A stretch of DNA of 64,000 bases, taken from positions 63,264,930 to 63,328,929 of the forward strand of contig NC_092859.1 of NCBI RefSeq assembly GCF_032062135.1, read 5' to 3'. Positions 35,679 to 47,100 of this stretch are shown here, piece by piece (the stretch's first letter is position 1; every line of letters begins with the position of its first letter). The position numbers and the translations under genes are program-made. Under the pieces are notes generated by a model. That model was given only the letters and a program-made list of their open reading frames with translations, was not told where the DNA came from and did no database searches. Source of the DNA: Pyxicephalus adspersus (lineage: Eukaryota; Chordata; Amphibia; Anura; Pyxicephalidae).

Positions 35679-36382
35679 TGTCACGCATGAAGAGACAGGA
35701 CCACTAGGGGGTGCTATGGCTTGCACAGAGGTGATGTGAGCCCTGGGAAGGGCCAAGGAGCAGAGTTTAAACAGTAACCAGGTTTTCTCCAGAGCCTCTG
35801 ATGGTGAGGATGCTGCGCCGCTGGTTACTGCTAAGTTGCGGTCCTTGGGCACACCAAGATAGGCAAAACACGGTGCCAAATCACAAAGCAGAAGGATAGT
35901 CGAGGAAAGCCGGGGTGGAGGCAGGCAGCAAGCAAGGAAGGTCAGGTCACATGCCGGGGGTCAATTGCTAGGGATCAAGGGGACACTAGTGACACAGGGG
36001 CCACTGCAGGCACAGGGAACAGGGAAGACACTGGAAGCAACAGGAGCAACACTGGAACAGCACAGGGAAGTTAGCTGGGAACCAACAAACTGGACAGCGA
36101 GGAATTAATGCAGGAGCTGGACAGAGGAAACAGTGAATTAAACACCAGGTGAACATGAACTAACTCACAGAACCAGAGGCTCGGCAGAATGGAGACATGA
36201 TGCACGAACACAGAGTTCAGTGTGTGAGCTAGCTAAATAGCCAGGGGTGATTAAGAGGCTATTTCCTGATTGTCCGGCGAAGCTGATAAAGCTTGCTACT
36301 GTAGGCACGCCCAGAGTCAGAACTGCCCGCATGCACAGGAGAGAGCTGTCTGCACTTTAGCAAGGAAGAGGTAAGTGTGACA
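35679..36382 (-). repeat. LTR of the sushi-type element (704 bp)
   Basis: On the minus strand it starts tgtcacacttacc (36382) and ends gcgtgaca (35679), so TGTCAC...GTGACA inverted ends close it. It directly precedes gag. No second copy is visible at the 32.8-kb end, so it is the only LTR left here. Confidence 0.75.
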
Positions 36383-36899
36383 TTACAGCAGCTGCTTGTA
36401 CATATCAATGTAAACCAGGGAGTAAAACAAAATCATAATTCTCTGCATAAATATTATTCATATTAGGTTGTCTCCTACTTTTGTCATGTACAAAAGCAAT
36501 CAGCTACTATCAGTAAATTAAAGAAGGAAAAAACAAATACCTACAAAAATATGTTAATTTTTACATACTTTTGAATAATTTGTAACTCTTGCATTTAAGA
36601 AATCTAACACTATTGTTGAAAGCATTATTAGCCCTCTGAGTGTTTTGCTACTAAACAAAACCAACTGAATCATACAATGCTGTTTTTGTTTTTTCTCCCC
36701 TCTTCTGTTTTAACTATCCAGCCCCGTAATCATTGTCCTCTCCCTAGATCATTCAGTTTGATCATATCAGTTGTTTATCTTTTATATTATGATCACCTCT
36801 GTTCTTTTTTATAACACAGCTGAAAAAAAATTTTTTTTGCACTTGCCAAGAATTTTTAATATATTTATTGTATTTCCGGTCTGTTGATTCCAGAAATGA
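36383..36899. other. No gene recognised
   Basis: AT-rich spacer between the gypsy LTR and the next element. Confidence 0.4.
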
Positions 36900-37089
36900 C
36901 ATCAGTTTCATTGAATTGGCTCTAGTTTTCGTGATACAGGAATCGAAATAGACGATTTAACCAACAACAAATGTTAACACAGCATATTATTCAATCTTTA
37001 TTTACACCAATGTTTTGTATGTTATATATTAAATGTAGCATTACTATCATGAAACTTTCATTTGCTTTCTTTTTATTCATACATTTTTT

Positions 37090-38310
37090 TTTTTTACAGA
37101 AATATGAGTTCTTTAAGAAGAAGTTGTTTAAATGACCCTAATGCTTCATCCTTTTGCTACATTTGTAGTGAATATTCTCAGCAAAAACAGAGAAGAAACA
37201 TTACAGAATTTTTGAAACAAACATATCTTGCATATTTTGGTATTAAACTGGGGGACCGAGATAAGTATTGGGCTCCCCATTATAAACTGTTTTTTTTAAC
37301 TACTTGGTATGCAAAACGCTACACAAGTTTTGCATACCAAGTAGTTAAAAAAAACAGTTTATAGGATGAGAGGTGACACTCCTACCATATTTCAGTGAAG
37401 ATGAAGACTTTGTGTACTATTGTAACATCCCTGGACTACTAGCCTATATGGGAGTACCATATTACTGAGCAGAAGACTGGCGGCCTTTCAAAGACAGTTC
37501 CACTCGAAGTTTAAAATCTGTTTTACTGCATAATGGCAACTGCTATGCATTAATTCCAATTGGCGACACAACAAAACTTAAAGAAGAATATGAAAATATC
37601 AAAATGGTCTTAAAAAAGCTTTGCTATCATGAACACCAATGGTCCATATGTGTTGATTTAAACATGGTGAACTTCCTACTTGGACTGCAAAGTGGATACA
37701 CAAATACCCATGTTTCATATGCTTGTGGGATAGTAGAGCAAAGCAGGATCACTGGAAAAAAGTGACATGGCCTCCAAGGGAAAACATGAAAAAGGTGCAG
37801 CGAACATCAATAACGAGCCAATGGTTGACAAAGATAAAATCATTCTCCTTCCACTACACATAAACTTGGCATTAATGAAGCAATTTGTTTGCAATGAGCT
37901 CTGAACAAGGATGGTGATTGCTTCAAATACATTTTTGGATTCTTCCCTGGATTGTGTACTGAAAAATTAAAAAAAAGAATCTTTGATGGAACCCAGATTT
38001 GGAAATTGATAAATGGTTCAAATTTCACAAGTTACATGACTGATACTAAAGCTTCTGTCTGGCACAGCTATGTCATGGTTGTCAAGAACTTGTTAACTTG
38101 GTAACATGGTAACCATAAAGCACAACTAGTCAAAAACTTGCTCTTAAACTTTAAAAATCTGGGTGTTACTATGAGCATAAAGGTACACTATCTTCATAGC
38201 CATTTGCAAAAATTTCCAGAAAAACTTGGCGATTTCAGTGAGGAACAAGGGGAGAGGTTCCATCAAGATATAAAAGTGATGGAAGCCTTCAACGTGATGT
38301 CCTGATCATC
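37090..38310 (+). pseudogene. Uncharacterised transposon-associated protein family
   Basis: The N-terminal block reads NASSFCYICSEY, then FLKQTYLAYFGIKLGDRDK and WAPH (37135-37280), a Cys-containing domain. The middle block (about 37385-37720) reads YFSEDEDFVYYCNIPGLL, then RSLKSVLLHNGNCYALIPIG and CYHEHQWSICVDLNMVNFLL. After a frame change, YPCFICLWDSRAKQDHW (about 37705-37760) has a CXXC. The C-terminal block (about 38160-38290) reads VHYLHSHLQKFPEKLGDFSE then QGERFHQDIKVME. I recall similar proteins in arthropod and other animal genomes but know no name or function. Several stops and frame changes are present, and a region between WAPH and YFSED is replaced by a palindrome (37281-37363). 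A splice-acceptor-like ttttttttttacag precedes the first block at about 37087-37100. Confidence 0.6.
37281..37363. repeat. Perfect palindrome, 37-bp arms with a 9-base loop
   Basis: Positions 37281-37317 (starting tataaactgtttttttt) are exactly reverse-complementary to 37327-37363, with gctacacaa as the loop. It sits where the surrounding transposon gene has lost coding sequence. No mismatch occurs in either arm. Confidence 0.9.
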
Positions 38311-38600
38311 AGCATAAAAGGAAATCATACAAACTGAGTTTTTCAGGTGCCTTCTTTGTAAATTAGTTCTGTAAATATACTGAATATAGAGTATTATGAC
38401 ATTAAGTATTTCAATAATGTAATTTTATTTACATAGACAAATCTAGTTAAATTATGCTTAATGTTTCATTAGTTTTTTATGAGGTTATTATTGAGGTCAT
38501 TATTTCAAAAACTAGAGCCAATCTAGCAAAACCAATACCATATTTAGAATCTGTGCATCAAACATGACCAAAAATGACTTTAATCTGTTTGGCAAGAAAA

Positions 38601-39359
38601 TGTTTGTTGACCAGTGTAATAGCATGGCTGTGGGAATCACATTGTACAGAGATTTTAAAAGTATACATACCCAATTGCTGTCATACCATGCTGAAATATA
38701 GTTATTTAAATTAGGAAGTGTTTATAATATTTAAATATGCAACTTTTAATAAGCAACACCTGGGATCCTGCCATCAAAGTCCTTGTTCAGGTACTTTCTA
38801 TTATAGTGTTATAATGCGCTGTCCCTGTTTTATAATTGTGATTCTTTGTTGTCTTCCTGTTACACTGACTTCCAGTGGAGGTTACCAGTGACAATTTCCA
38901 TACACTATACACAGGCATAGTCCACCTCTGCATTATTAGGAAACCGTGAGAAATTATTTGTAACCATCACTGCAGTGCATGTATATAAAAAAATGAGGGT
39001 CTGCAAAAGTAATGCAGAACAGAAGCACTGAGATGGAACAATCTGCATTATTATAGGTCATCTTTATTGATAGACTCTAATACCATGATCATACAGCCAA
39101 AAGTTAGACAAAAATTCTGAAAATGATGAGTGCTGAGGCAAGCTCCAAATTGGATAGAAAAGCTCCTAACATCATGTGACCACACAGACTCTTCTCTTGT
39201 CGGGCAATTTCCTATAACTGACTTTCCTTTCATGATTTACAGTCATTATTTACCATTCTTTATTTATGACAAATACAAGTATTTTTTAACAAAACTTATG
39301 AGATGCATTTAGAAAAAGGCAAAACCAGTTTAAACATACCTTACCCCCTATATTCACAA
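38601..39359. other. No gene recognised
   Basis: Frames at 39051-39233 (-) and 39130-39312 (+) overlap on opposite strands and show no motifs. Confidence 0.4.
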
Positions 39360-39695
39360 CATTTCCATGTTTTGTTACCTGCGCAACATTTCCAAAATCC
39401 GCCCCTACTTGTCCCCAGAGACCACCAAACTCCTCTCGTGTGGACTACTGTAACATCCTCCTCTCTGGTATTTTACTAACCCGACTCTTTCCTCTACAAT
39501 CTATCATGAATGCTGAAAAGCTCCTAATGTCAATCTGCAGCCAGTCTTACCATTCCAACCTGGTACAAAAATACTCCCCTAGCTGCTCTCTTTGTTCCTC
39601 CAATGACCTGCTAATGACTTGCTAACTCATAACGTCATCACATGCATGGCTCCAAGACTTTTCTAGAGCTACCCCAACTCTCTGGAATGGTCTTC
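39360..39695 (+). pseudogene. L2-clade LINE ORF C-terminal fragment
   Basis: Rightward reading gives LRNISKIRPYLSPETTKLLS, DYCNILLSGI (other frame), SLCSSNDLL and LELPQLSGMVF-like pieces. These are the C-terminal end seen in L2-type LINE proteins and closely match the minus-strand text at 13330-13611. It is cut at about 39696 by the retroviral LTR, which starts directly after ggtcttc. Confidence 0.7.
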
Positions 39696-40070
39696 TGTCA
39701 AGGAAGAAAATTAATAATTAAAGAATACGTCAGCTGTTAGGTTTATAATACGATCGTAAGTGAACAGACACAGACACCAGTTCCAATTTGTTGCAGTTCT
39801 AGTTTATTAAAAATCATAGTGTTATTTATACAAAGTAAAATAGGTGGTACAAAAAGTAATTAAATGTTTGAAGTGACTATATAGGAACCTTGAGTAATTG
39901 ATGGCCCTAACAGTTTACAGTTAACAGTTTACAACCCTGATATCCTAGGACTGACATCCTAGGATGTTTATACCCTATATAAGAAAAGAGTATTCCCATC
40001 TCATCCCAGCCCCCCACCACTAGTAAACAACACATATACATAATATACACATTTCATGCTTGACTCTCCA
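39696..40070 (-). repeat. 3' LTR of the endogenous retrovirus
   Basis: The first 260 bases closely match 55522-55770 (shared caaggaagaaa, cgtcagctgtta, gaacagacacagacaccag, aggaaccttgag). A TATA-like element reads tataaata on the minus strand (39830-39823) and is conserved at 55658-55651. The inner end is not defined because the two copies diverge there. Confidence 0.7.
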
Positions 40071-40084
40071 AATCACTTTCTTGC

Positions 40085-41945
40085 AGTTAGAGATGTGTAT
40101 CCAGGCATGTCTGCTGTTGTTTACCAGATGTCAGTGTTGAACTTGGTAGGGACAATCCAATGTTGGTTCCATCTGGTGTTTTTTTATCATCACCCAATCT
40201 CCTGGTTTAAATTTTTGTGATCCAGTAATTGCGTTTGGATCCAGAATAGAATCAAACACATATTTATGCACCCTATTTAAACATTTCTGCAAAGAGGCCA
40301 CATAACCTGCCATATCAGAATAGAGTGCTTTCAGCTGTTGGGGATGGTCATGAGTTCTAGGGGCCATCCACAAAAAATATTTCATAAGGTGAGAACCTAT
40401 AATTCCCTTTAGATGTTTATATTGAATACAATAGGCAGGCATTCTACCCAAAGTTTCTAAACTTCAGCAACAATTTTGGCAAGCACATTTTTGATGATAC
40501 CATTGAGTTTCTCCCCCTTTCCACTACTTTGAGGATGATATGGTGTGTGGAAGACTTGTGTAATATTTTGGGCATTCATTATTTCTAATAGGAATCCCAG
40601 ACCAGATCCATCCATTTTTTCTGGATCACCCAGCTTCACTTCTGAAAGTGTATTCTCTCCAGCCTTGGACAGCTTTCATAAATCAGGCCCAGTGTCTCTC
40701 CTACCTTGGCTAGAGTACATGCTTCAATCAGGACTTGCAATTCAGCTTCCTGAACTAACACATCAGAAGGTAAACTCTGTTGATTTATTTACGCCATCAG
40801 TTACAACTGCATATCCAGTACATGTCTACCCATCATCAGTATAATATCGGGAACCATCCATAAACATCCTAAAATCAGGTTTAGTTAGATAATGAATTTG
40901 CTAATCCCCATGTCCCACTTTGTATAAGTTCATAGTCATCATGTACATTCACTTTTCTCGAGACACCCTCAACACATGGAAAGTGTAGCAAGATTTAATA
41001 TATTACATCTTCTGATTGTTTAATTGGTAGGTGTAAGTAAAACAACCTAGTTGTTGACAAATGCTTAGTATCATTCTTATTATTTCACATATAAAGTAAA
41101 TGTGTGATCCAACATCAAGTCTACTTCTTTTTCCAGCAACAATGCACTTGGTGCCACTGCTCTAACCCAACCTGATGATCCCTTTATCACATGATCTCGA
41201 TGACAGGAGAAATATGCCAATAGTCCCCCACTGTTCCCATGCTCCTGTAGCATGGCCAGCATTCTTATGACAGCAAAGCTAAAATTTGTTTCCTGTAATA
41301 TGGAAAGGGAAGTGGAAGCTAAAAATATAGCTGTTTAGAGATCATCCAAACCCTGGACATGATCTTTAAAGAAATTGGAAGTGTTTAATTAGGTTAATAT
41401 ATCATTAATAAAGAGGCATTTGGGATCCACTCTCAGTGGTACCCTACTAGACCCATTCATCAAATGTTTGCTAAAAATACAACTTTTACAGCTTACTTTA
41501 TTTTGCTTTATTACCTGTCTTAGCTAGGAAACAGTTTCTTTCCCACACGTTTCCCCATCATCACAGCACAGAACCAAATCTTCCACATACTGTAATAGTA
41601 TTGTACTACCTTTTTCTGGAATCCATCCATTCAGTACCTCATGCAATATTTGTATGTACAGGATGAATTTACTCCTCCATGTGTAAGATGCAGCCAACAT
41701 CTTTGTATGTTTTCAAAGGCAAAAAAGATAATAACTATCTGCGTGCAAAGGCACAAAAAGAAAGCATTTTTTAATCACAGAGAAACAAGCAGCTGTTGGA
41801 GGTATCTGACCCAACCTAATGAGGGTTTGGTATCGCTAAAGTGTCTGCTTCTGCTGTTGCCAACTTCCCCCTGGTTTGTGTTTCAGCCACTCCTCAGTAA
41901 GTTATATACAACACTTTTTCCCAGATTCTCCAGATTGTCCTAATC
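40085..41945 (-). pseudogene. Retroviral Pol remnant (RT, RNase H, integrase C-terminal part)
   Basis: The RT palm is recognisable from about 41900 (VIDLKNAFF region). The catalytic motif near 41610 reads YVED where the family has YVDD, so one metal-binding Asp is Glu. The connection follows at 41262-41080 (GGLLAYFSCHRDHVIKG, SALLLEKEVDLMLDH). RNase H begins near 40870 (FMDGSRYYTDDG) and is cut by a MITE fragment at 40620-40692. Integrase resumes at 40639 with FHTPYHPQSSGKGEKLNGII and ends with KPGDWVMIKKHQ (about 40190) and WIHISNCKKV (about 40095). The integrase N-terminal part and several reading frames are lost. Not functional. Confidence 0.85.
40620..40692. mobile_element. MITE end fragment inside the retroviral pol
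   Basis: Contains ctggatcacccagcttcac and ends tcataaatcaggcccagtg, matching the right half of the MITE at 30266-30442. It interrupts the RNase H/integrase region of pol. The left end of the MITE is missing, and a neighbouring pol segment has gone too. Confidence 0.65.
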
Positions 41946-41965
41946 CTTTGTTCCTAAAAATGAAA

Positions 41966-42750
41966 TACATGAAGTACAATGAAAGTACAAACAACATTAC
42001 AAACAACAAATTAATTACAAACAATCCAAGCAACTAATTACTCACAACAAATTACAAACAGCACAAAAAACCAATTGTGCACCAAATCAAAAATCAGCAT
42101 TGCCAAATATACCATCTCATCAACAATATTCCTATTGACACTACATAAACGCTTGAGATCTCACAAACCATAACACTAGAACCATTCTCACAACTTGCTA
42201 GATTTAATAAAACCTTAGACAACAAAAAATATCACCATTTCAATTTTTACACTCTAGGTGTCTAGGTGGACTCTACTGGTTGTGGTGTATTTTATCTAGC
42301 CTAGGGTGATATGGGAAGGCTGATTAACCAAGAAAAATTGGAAGCTCACTCGCGCATCCGTAGGCGCAAGCATATTCGTGCGGAAGTTATAAACCAAAAT
42401 GATCTCGCTGCTGGAGCCGTGCATCCCCGGCAGTTTGACACTGGCGAGCTTGCATTAAAAGTCACTGTTCCTCTAAAAAATACATTTTTCTAATTGCACA
42501 CATCTTTCACTTAGACCTAAATAAAAATGTTTGGCCTGTTCAAATGTTTTAAACATTTATATTAGCTGCGAAATAAGCAAATTTTTTCATGACCTAATAT
42601 TTTCAGGATTAAAAAGAGTTAACTGATTTTAGCTCTTTACACAGAGGCCTACCTAAACGCATCCGATGCTGGACCCGGGGATCTCGCTTTTGCCAGCGAA
42701 CTAGATTTTTTCCACCTATGTCCAAAGCACACACGCAAGTTCTTGCTTGC
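41966..42750. other. No gene recognised
   Basis: A-rich tract with repeated acaaac words (about 41985-42065), then AT-rich sequence. About 42340-42445 is CpG-rich (actcgcgcatccgtaggcgc) and looks like part of a dispersed repeat related in character to 62028-62110. No coding motif. Confidence 0.4.
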
Positions 42751-42770
42751 ATGTATGTATGTGTGTGTGA

Positions 42771-42836
<66 letters not shown>
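42751..42836. repeat. Compound microsatellite (TG)n(TA)n(GA)n
   Basis: atgtatgtatg is followed by a GT run (about 42761-42792), a TA run (about 42792-42818) and a GA run (42819-42836). Confidence 0.95.
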
Positions 42837-42904
42837 TACAAATAAGGATCAGATCAATAAATTATTATGGAATGTCAAACTGTCAAAAAACCAAACAGCC
42901 ACAT

Positions 42905-43960
42905 TTCAGGTACTGCGCACGCCCAATTGCATGTAAATTTTCAAGATCTGTGCGCATAATGATGAGCATATATAGGGGTGTTGTCTAACTTGCTTTTTTT
43001 CCTCTGTCTTAATTTTTTTTGGGTCAAGGAAGGGCTGTTGTTTTGTTTGTTAGCCTAATGTATGTTGCTACATTTGATACTTTGCTTACCATTTAGCAAA
43101 ATAGCTGCTTTTGTTTTTTGTACTTTGAATGTTTTAATGTCCATTTTGCTAAGAAGTCAATGCTATGTTATTGTGTTTTTGGCCATATTGTTTTATTAGA
43201 ATAGTATGTCTATATTACCACCTACAAAGGTTTGTCCTCCATAAATATTTTCTGATCCAGTTTTCCACCCTTGATAGGTCAAAATTGCATATTGGTTCAG
43301 TAAATATTTTTGGAATGCAATATTTTTGGGGCCACTTTGGCAATAATTAGGCTTTATATGCAAGTGTGGGTTTACATGGGTATATTTTTGTTTGATTTTG
43401 TCATGTAAATTTAGCGTTATCTGTGTGTTCTCTATATTTTAATGTGACCTTTTAGCAAATAGGTTTATTTTGAATAAAGTTTTTTCTAAATTTGTATATT
43501 TTTTTGTGGGGTTTGTTTTTGTGATCTCCTTTACTATGTCCCAGGACCTCCAATGCAAAAATTCTAGTATCCTTGTTTTTAACCAGTTTGACTGGCTAAA
43601 AACAGCATAATTGGCTTATTAAAACTCAGTTCTATTCTGTTCTCAAACTGTTCTATTAGTCGAAAAAATTTCCAGAGAAGGATCCTCATTCTGATAAGTT
43701 TTTCTTTTTATGTGTATATTTGTTTCATGTGCACCAGGGGCTTGGCTTGGCTCCAAGCAACATTCATGGATGATATTGCTTCTGGTTAAAGGAGGAAACC
43801 TCCTTTATGTGCTTCCACTACCAAGCTAAGGTGAGTCAATATATAGTTGGGCAAGGTCTAACATGCAATTGAAACTGAATAAACACCCTAAAAGGCTTGA
43901 AAAGCAAGAACTTATGTTTGGCTCAAAGTGTACAAACCAGCATGTTAGTCCATAATTCAA
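42905..43960 (+). mobile_element. Harbinger-family flank: terminal region plus antisense transposase scrap
   Basis: 42905-43640 matches, in reverse orientation, 63215-63945 (shared blocks such as atttgatactttgcttac, gtcaaaattgcatattgg, gtgatctcc). 43760-43950 matches 51801-52000 and is an antisense piece of the Harbinger transposase exon 1, with the same internal deletion joint (gcttctggttaaagga). This is therefore noncoding sequence of the Harbinger group, lying just upstream of the Myb-like gene. Confidence 0.65.
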
Positions 43961-44160
43961 TAAAGAAACATAACAAAAAATAAATACAAAAAGTATATTA
44001 ATCTGATATAATAATATGCGCGTACCTATGCGCAACATAGAACAACGGTTACATGCAGGTATTAATGCGCATACAGCAGGCGTACGTGCAAATGCGTGGT
44101 GTGGGCACATTTTTCAGTAGGCGGGGGTAAACCAGGAAGTTTCATATTTGCATTATCATC

Positions 44161-47100
44161 ATGCCGCGCCCATTGTTTGCAGAGGGGGGCCCGCGTTTCA
44201 TCATTCAGGTAAGCGACTTTTTAAAAAAGTTTTAGCGGGGGGCGAGGGGGGGATTCTTTTTAGTAGAATAAGTATACATGTTTGTCCATGTTTGCTCATT
44301 TAAATGTGTTTTATTGAATCATGCATGTTTGCACATTTAAATGTGTTTTATAGCATCATGCATGTTTGCACATTTAAATGTGTTTTATCCACATTTCACA
44401 CATTTTAACCACATTTCTTGGAGGATGTTGCTGTTTAAAAAGCATTGTGCAAGGTGCATCGAGGAGGCAAAAGGCGAAAAGGCCCATTAATGCCCCCCCT
44501 CTGGGCCACTTACGTAGCAAGGAGAATTGGGGTGTTACCCCGAAATTTTTACCTACATTTCAGGGAAACCCAATTTATTGGGAATGGTGAGGTGCATAAA
44601 CCAGAAAATGTAGGTTCAAGTGGGGGGACACTTACTCCTTGCTATGTAAGTGGGCCCGGGGGTGGATCACTTTTTCAATTAAGGACTCCTATGTGCACAA
44701 GCTTTGGAAAAAGCATTCCCAATGTAGGATTTTTTATAGTGTTTGCAATTGGGATCCCCACATCTTCAAATGCTTGAAATCTGGGATTTTTTTTAGATAT
44801 TTTGGATATTTTATTATCTATGAGTGGCCTCTGTGCTTGTACACAGAGTTGTAAGGCTGCAAGATATGACATGCAGAATTCCCACACACAGATATCACAC
44901 TGTGCCCATGATGTCGTTACACATGCCCACAGAGTGGATATATTTTCCCAAGTAGTTTTTTATATAGAAGCCACAGCAGAGCTATAGAATGGGGGAGGGG
45001 CAGCCTGTGTCCCCATCTCATTCTAGCTGTGCTGTTCTCACTGCCCAGCTCTTATCGGCAGCTGGAATCCTCTGCACGGATAACAGCTGAGAATGGAGCG
45101 TCCTCTATTGTTCTTTCAATGGATTAGAGCTGCAGATGAGAGCTGGGTAGAGGTCCACACAGCTAAAGTTAACTGTTGACAACTATGTACATGCACATAT
45201 TTCGATGTGTGTATGTACGGTTTTGAAAAATCTTCATGATTCTACCCCATTAAGCTTATTCAGAAGTAGATCATTTGAAGAGCACTAATTTGCCTCCTCG
45301 CTATCACGTAAGGCTGGAAATTATCTTTCTTTTTCCAGAGGACAGTGGAAGCCTTCTGGTAGAATGTCCTCTGGATAGGTCAGACCACTATCTTGATTTT
45401 GGTGAAGGCACATTTTTCTACTGTGTCACATAGATATTCCCGTGTTTAGTATTTATCCACTTTTTTATTTAAATTTTTTTTTTCCTGTGTCAACAAAATA
45501 AATCCACATGTGCTGCATTATCTGACCTAATGCAACGGTGCTTACAATTTGCCCTAGATTGTATGTATGTATGTCTGGCACTTACTAATGCTTCACTAAA
45601 ACTGGATGGATAAACAGAGTTTACATCTAGGAGCACAATTATTGTTTTTACAATGGTTTAACTAGCATTAGGCTTAGTTGGTTGGCTACCGGAAGCTTCT
45701 TAGTAATAGTAATAGTATACCCATATATATCTACAAACAATATTAACAAACAGTTTACAATTGCAACCAAACTATGTCAATTTGCAACAGAAAATGTATC
45801 AATCAATCAGTGATCTTTTTTTTTGTTTTTAAGAGGTGTTTGGTTGTTGTCAAAATAAATCACATTTTCTCTTTTTCTTTAGACAGTGATTCGGCGGAGA
45901 TATGACCAGCAGAGGTCCATTTTTGTAAAGCGCCAAATCGCAGAGAGGCTTGCAGACAGGCTGTTGACCCCTGCAGGTACACGGCCAACTGTTGGCCAAA
46001 TCCAACACATTTGGAGTGACCTAAAGCGGAGGAGAGCGGATTTGGTACGTGAAGTGGAGGCCCACATCCTGTCTAGTAAGTTTTGCATTTTGTCTTCTCC
46101 TTCTGTTAAGGAGTGGTGTTTTAGACTGTTTGTGTTAAGTAGTATTGTTTAGCCTGGAACTGTTTGTTTTTCACTTCCTATATTTTACTACCCTTAATAA
46201 TTTTGGATATTTGTTTTTGTTTTTACAGCCAACTCTCCATCACGCCGGTGGCTGCAATTTATACAGCGGCCACACAGGCGATTTGCCGCCCCCCAGGATG
46301 TGGAGGAGGAGGAGACATCCCCAGGGGAAGAGGAGACATCCCCAGGGGAGGAGGAGGCAGTTAGAGAGGAAGATGTGCCATCCCCGGGGGAGGGGGAGCC
46401 ATCCCCAGAGGTAGAGGAGATTGCCTGTAAGCTAACCTTAGAATCAACTTTTGTAACATATGTTGCAATTCAACACATTCTCACACTGATTTCATCATTT
46501 TTGGTTACAAATACAAAGAAAGATCTAGCAGGATTTCATGTAGCTTCCAGTCATTTATCATGCATCAAATGAAGGTTGTTTCTAGGTTGTTGGCTAGCAT
46601 GAACAAAAATAGACATGAGTTGTTTAGTTGTCCATAGTTGTACTGACAAATGTTTGCTCAGATTTTTTGGACGTCTGCAAAAAGTATCATTCAAAAGTTC
46701 TGCATTAATCTATTCACCTTAATTAACCTTACAAATCTACTTTAGTCCTGCCCACCCACTTTTACTTATGGTGTTCATTTTTTATCTACAGCTACTGGAG
46801 CGCCCTTGCCAGCAGTTCCTCCACAGGACACAAGTTCTGTATCTGAATGTAAGTATTTCTCCATTTTAGATATTGTGAACATTCCTTAAAAACTATGAAA
46901 ATAAAGTAGGAGATACTTTGTTAGGCCTAGCTCCATCAAGTATCAATAGTAGTGTATGACTAGTTTCATGTCTAAGCAGCTTTTAACAGAAGACGAAGGT
47001 TAAATGTCACTTAGCCACATTTGTCCCTTGTGAAAACCCACAACCTTCATTGCCAACAAACTGCATCACTTTAGTTTCATAGCCATAATAAGCTTGGCCC

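Larger units (their letters stand above)
32770..36382 (-). mobile_element. Sushi-type Ty3/gypsy retrotransposon, leftward, internally deleted
   Basis: Element order on the minus strand: 5' LTR (36382-35679), gag (from 35665), protease (about 34690), RT (about 34180-33569), start of RNase H (to about 33250), then directly the integrase core (about 33240-32940), ending near 32770 without a recognisable 3' LTR. The Gag pattern places it near the sushi-ichi group, from which mammalian PEG10 and RTL1 are known to derive. About 1 kb between RNase H and integrase is missing. Confidence 0.85.
36900..38600 (+). mobile_element. Unnamed DNA-transposon-like unit with inverted ends
   Basis: The segment attggctctagtttt (about 36917-36931) recurs inverted as aaaactagagccaat (about 38508-38522), and weaker similarity extends outward on both sides. 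The two copies bracket the pseudogene at 37090-38310 at similar distances, suggesting terminal or subterminal inverted repeats of a 1.6-1.7-kb unit. The target duplication is not resolved. Confidence 0.5.
39696..41965 (-). mobile_element. Endogenous retrovirus, leftward, lacking gag and env
   Basis: Minus-strand order is RT (from about 41945), RNase H, a MITE fragment, the integrase C-terminal region, then the 3' LTR (about 40070-39696, outer end TGTCAAGG on the plus strand). The pol sequence is of the class-I (gammaretrovirus-like) type. There is no env between integrase and LTR and no gag to the right. Another piece of the same family, LTR plus leader, is at 55030-55860. Confidence 0.8.

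Noticed and set aside
42751..42836. Possible promoter or TATA cluster
   Set aside because: The TA run is part of a compound microsatellite with no nearby transcript evidence.
46145..46414. Alternative frames over exon 3 of the Myb-like gene (Arg/His/Pro-rich text)
   Set aside because: These are other-frame readings of the coding minisatellite; the chosen frame joins all six exons without a stop.
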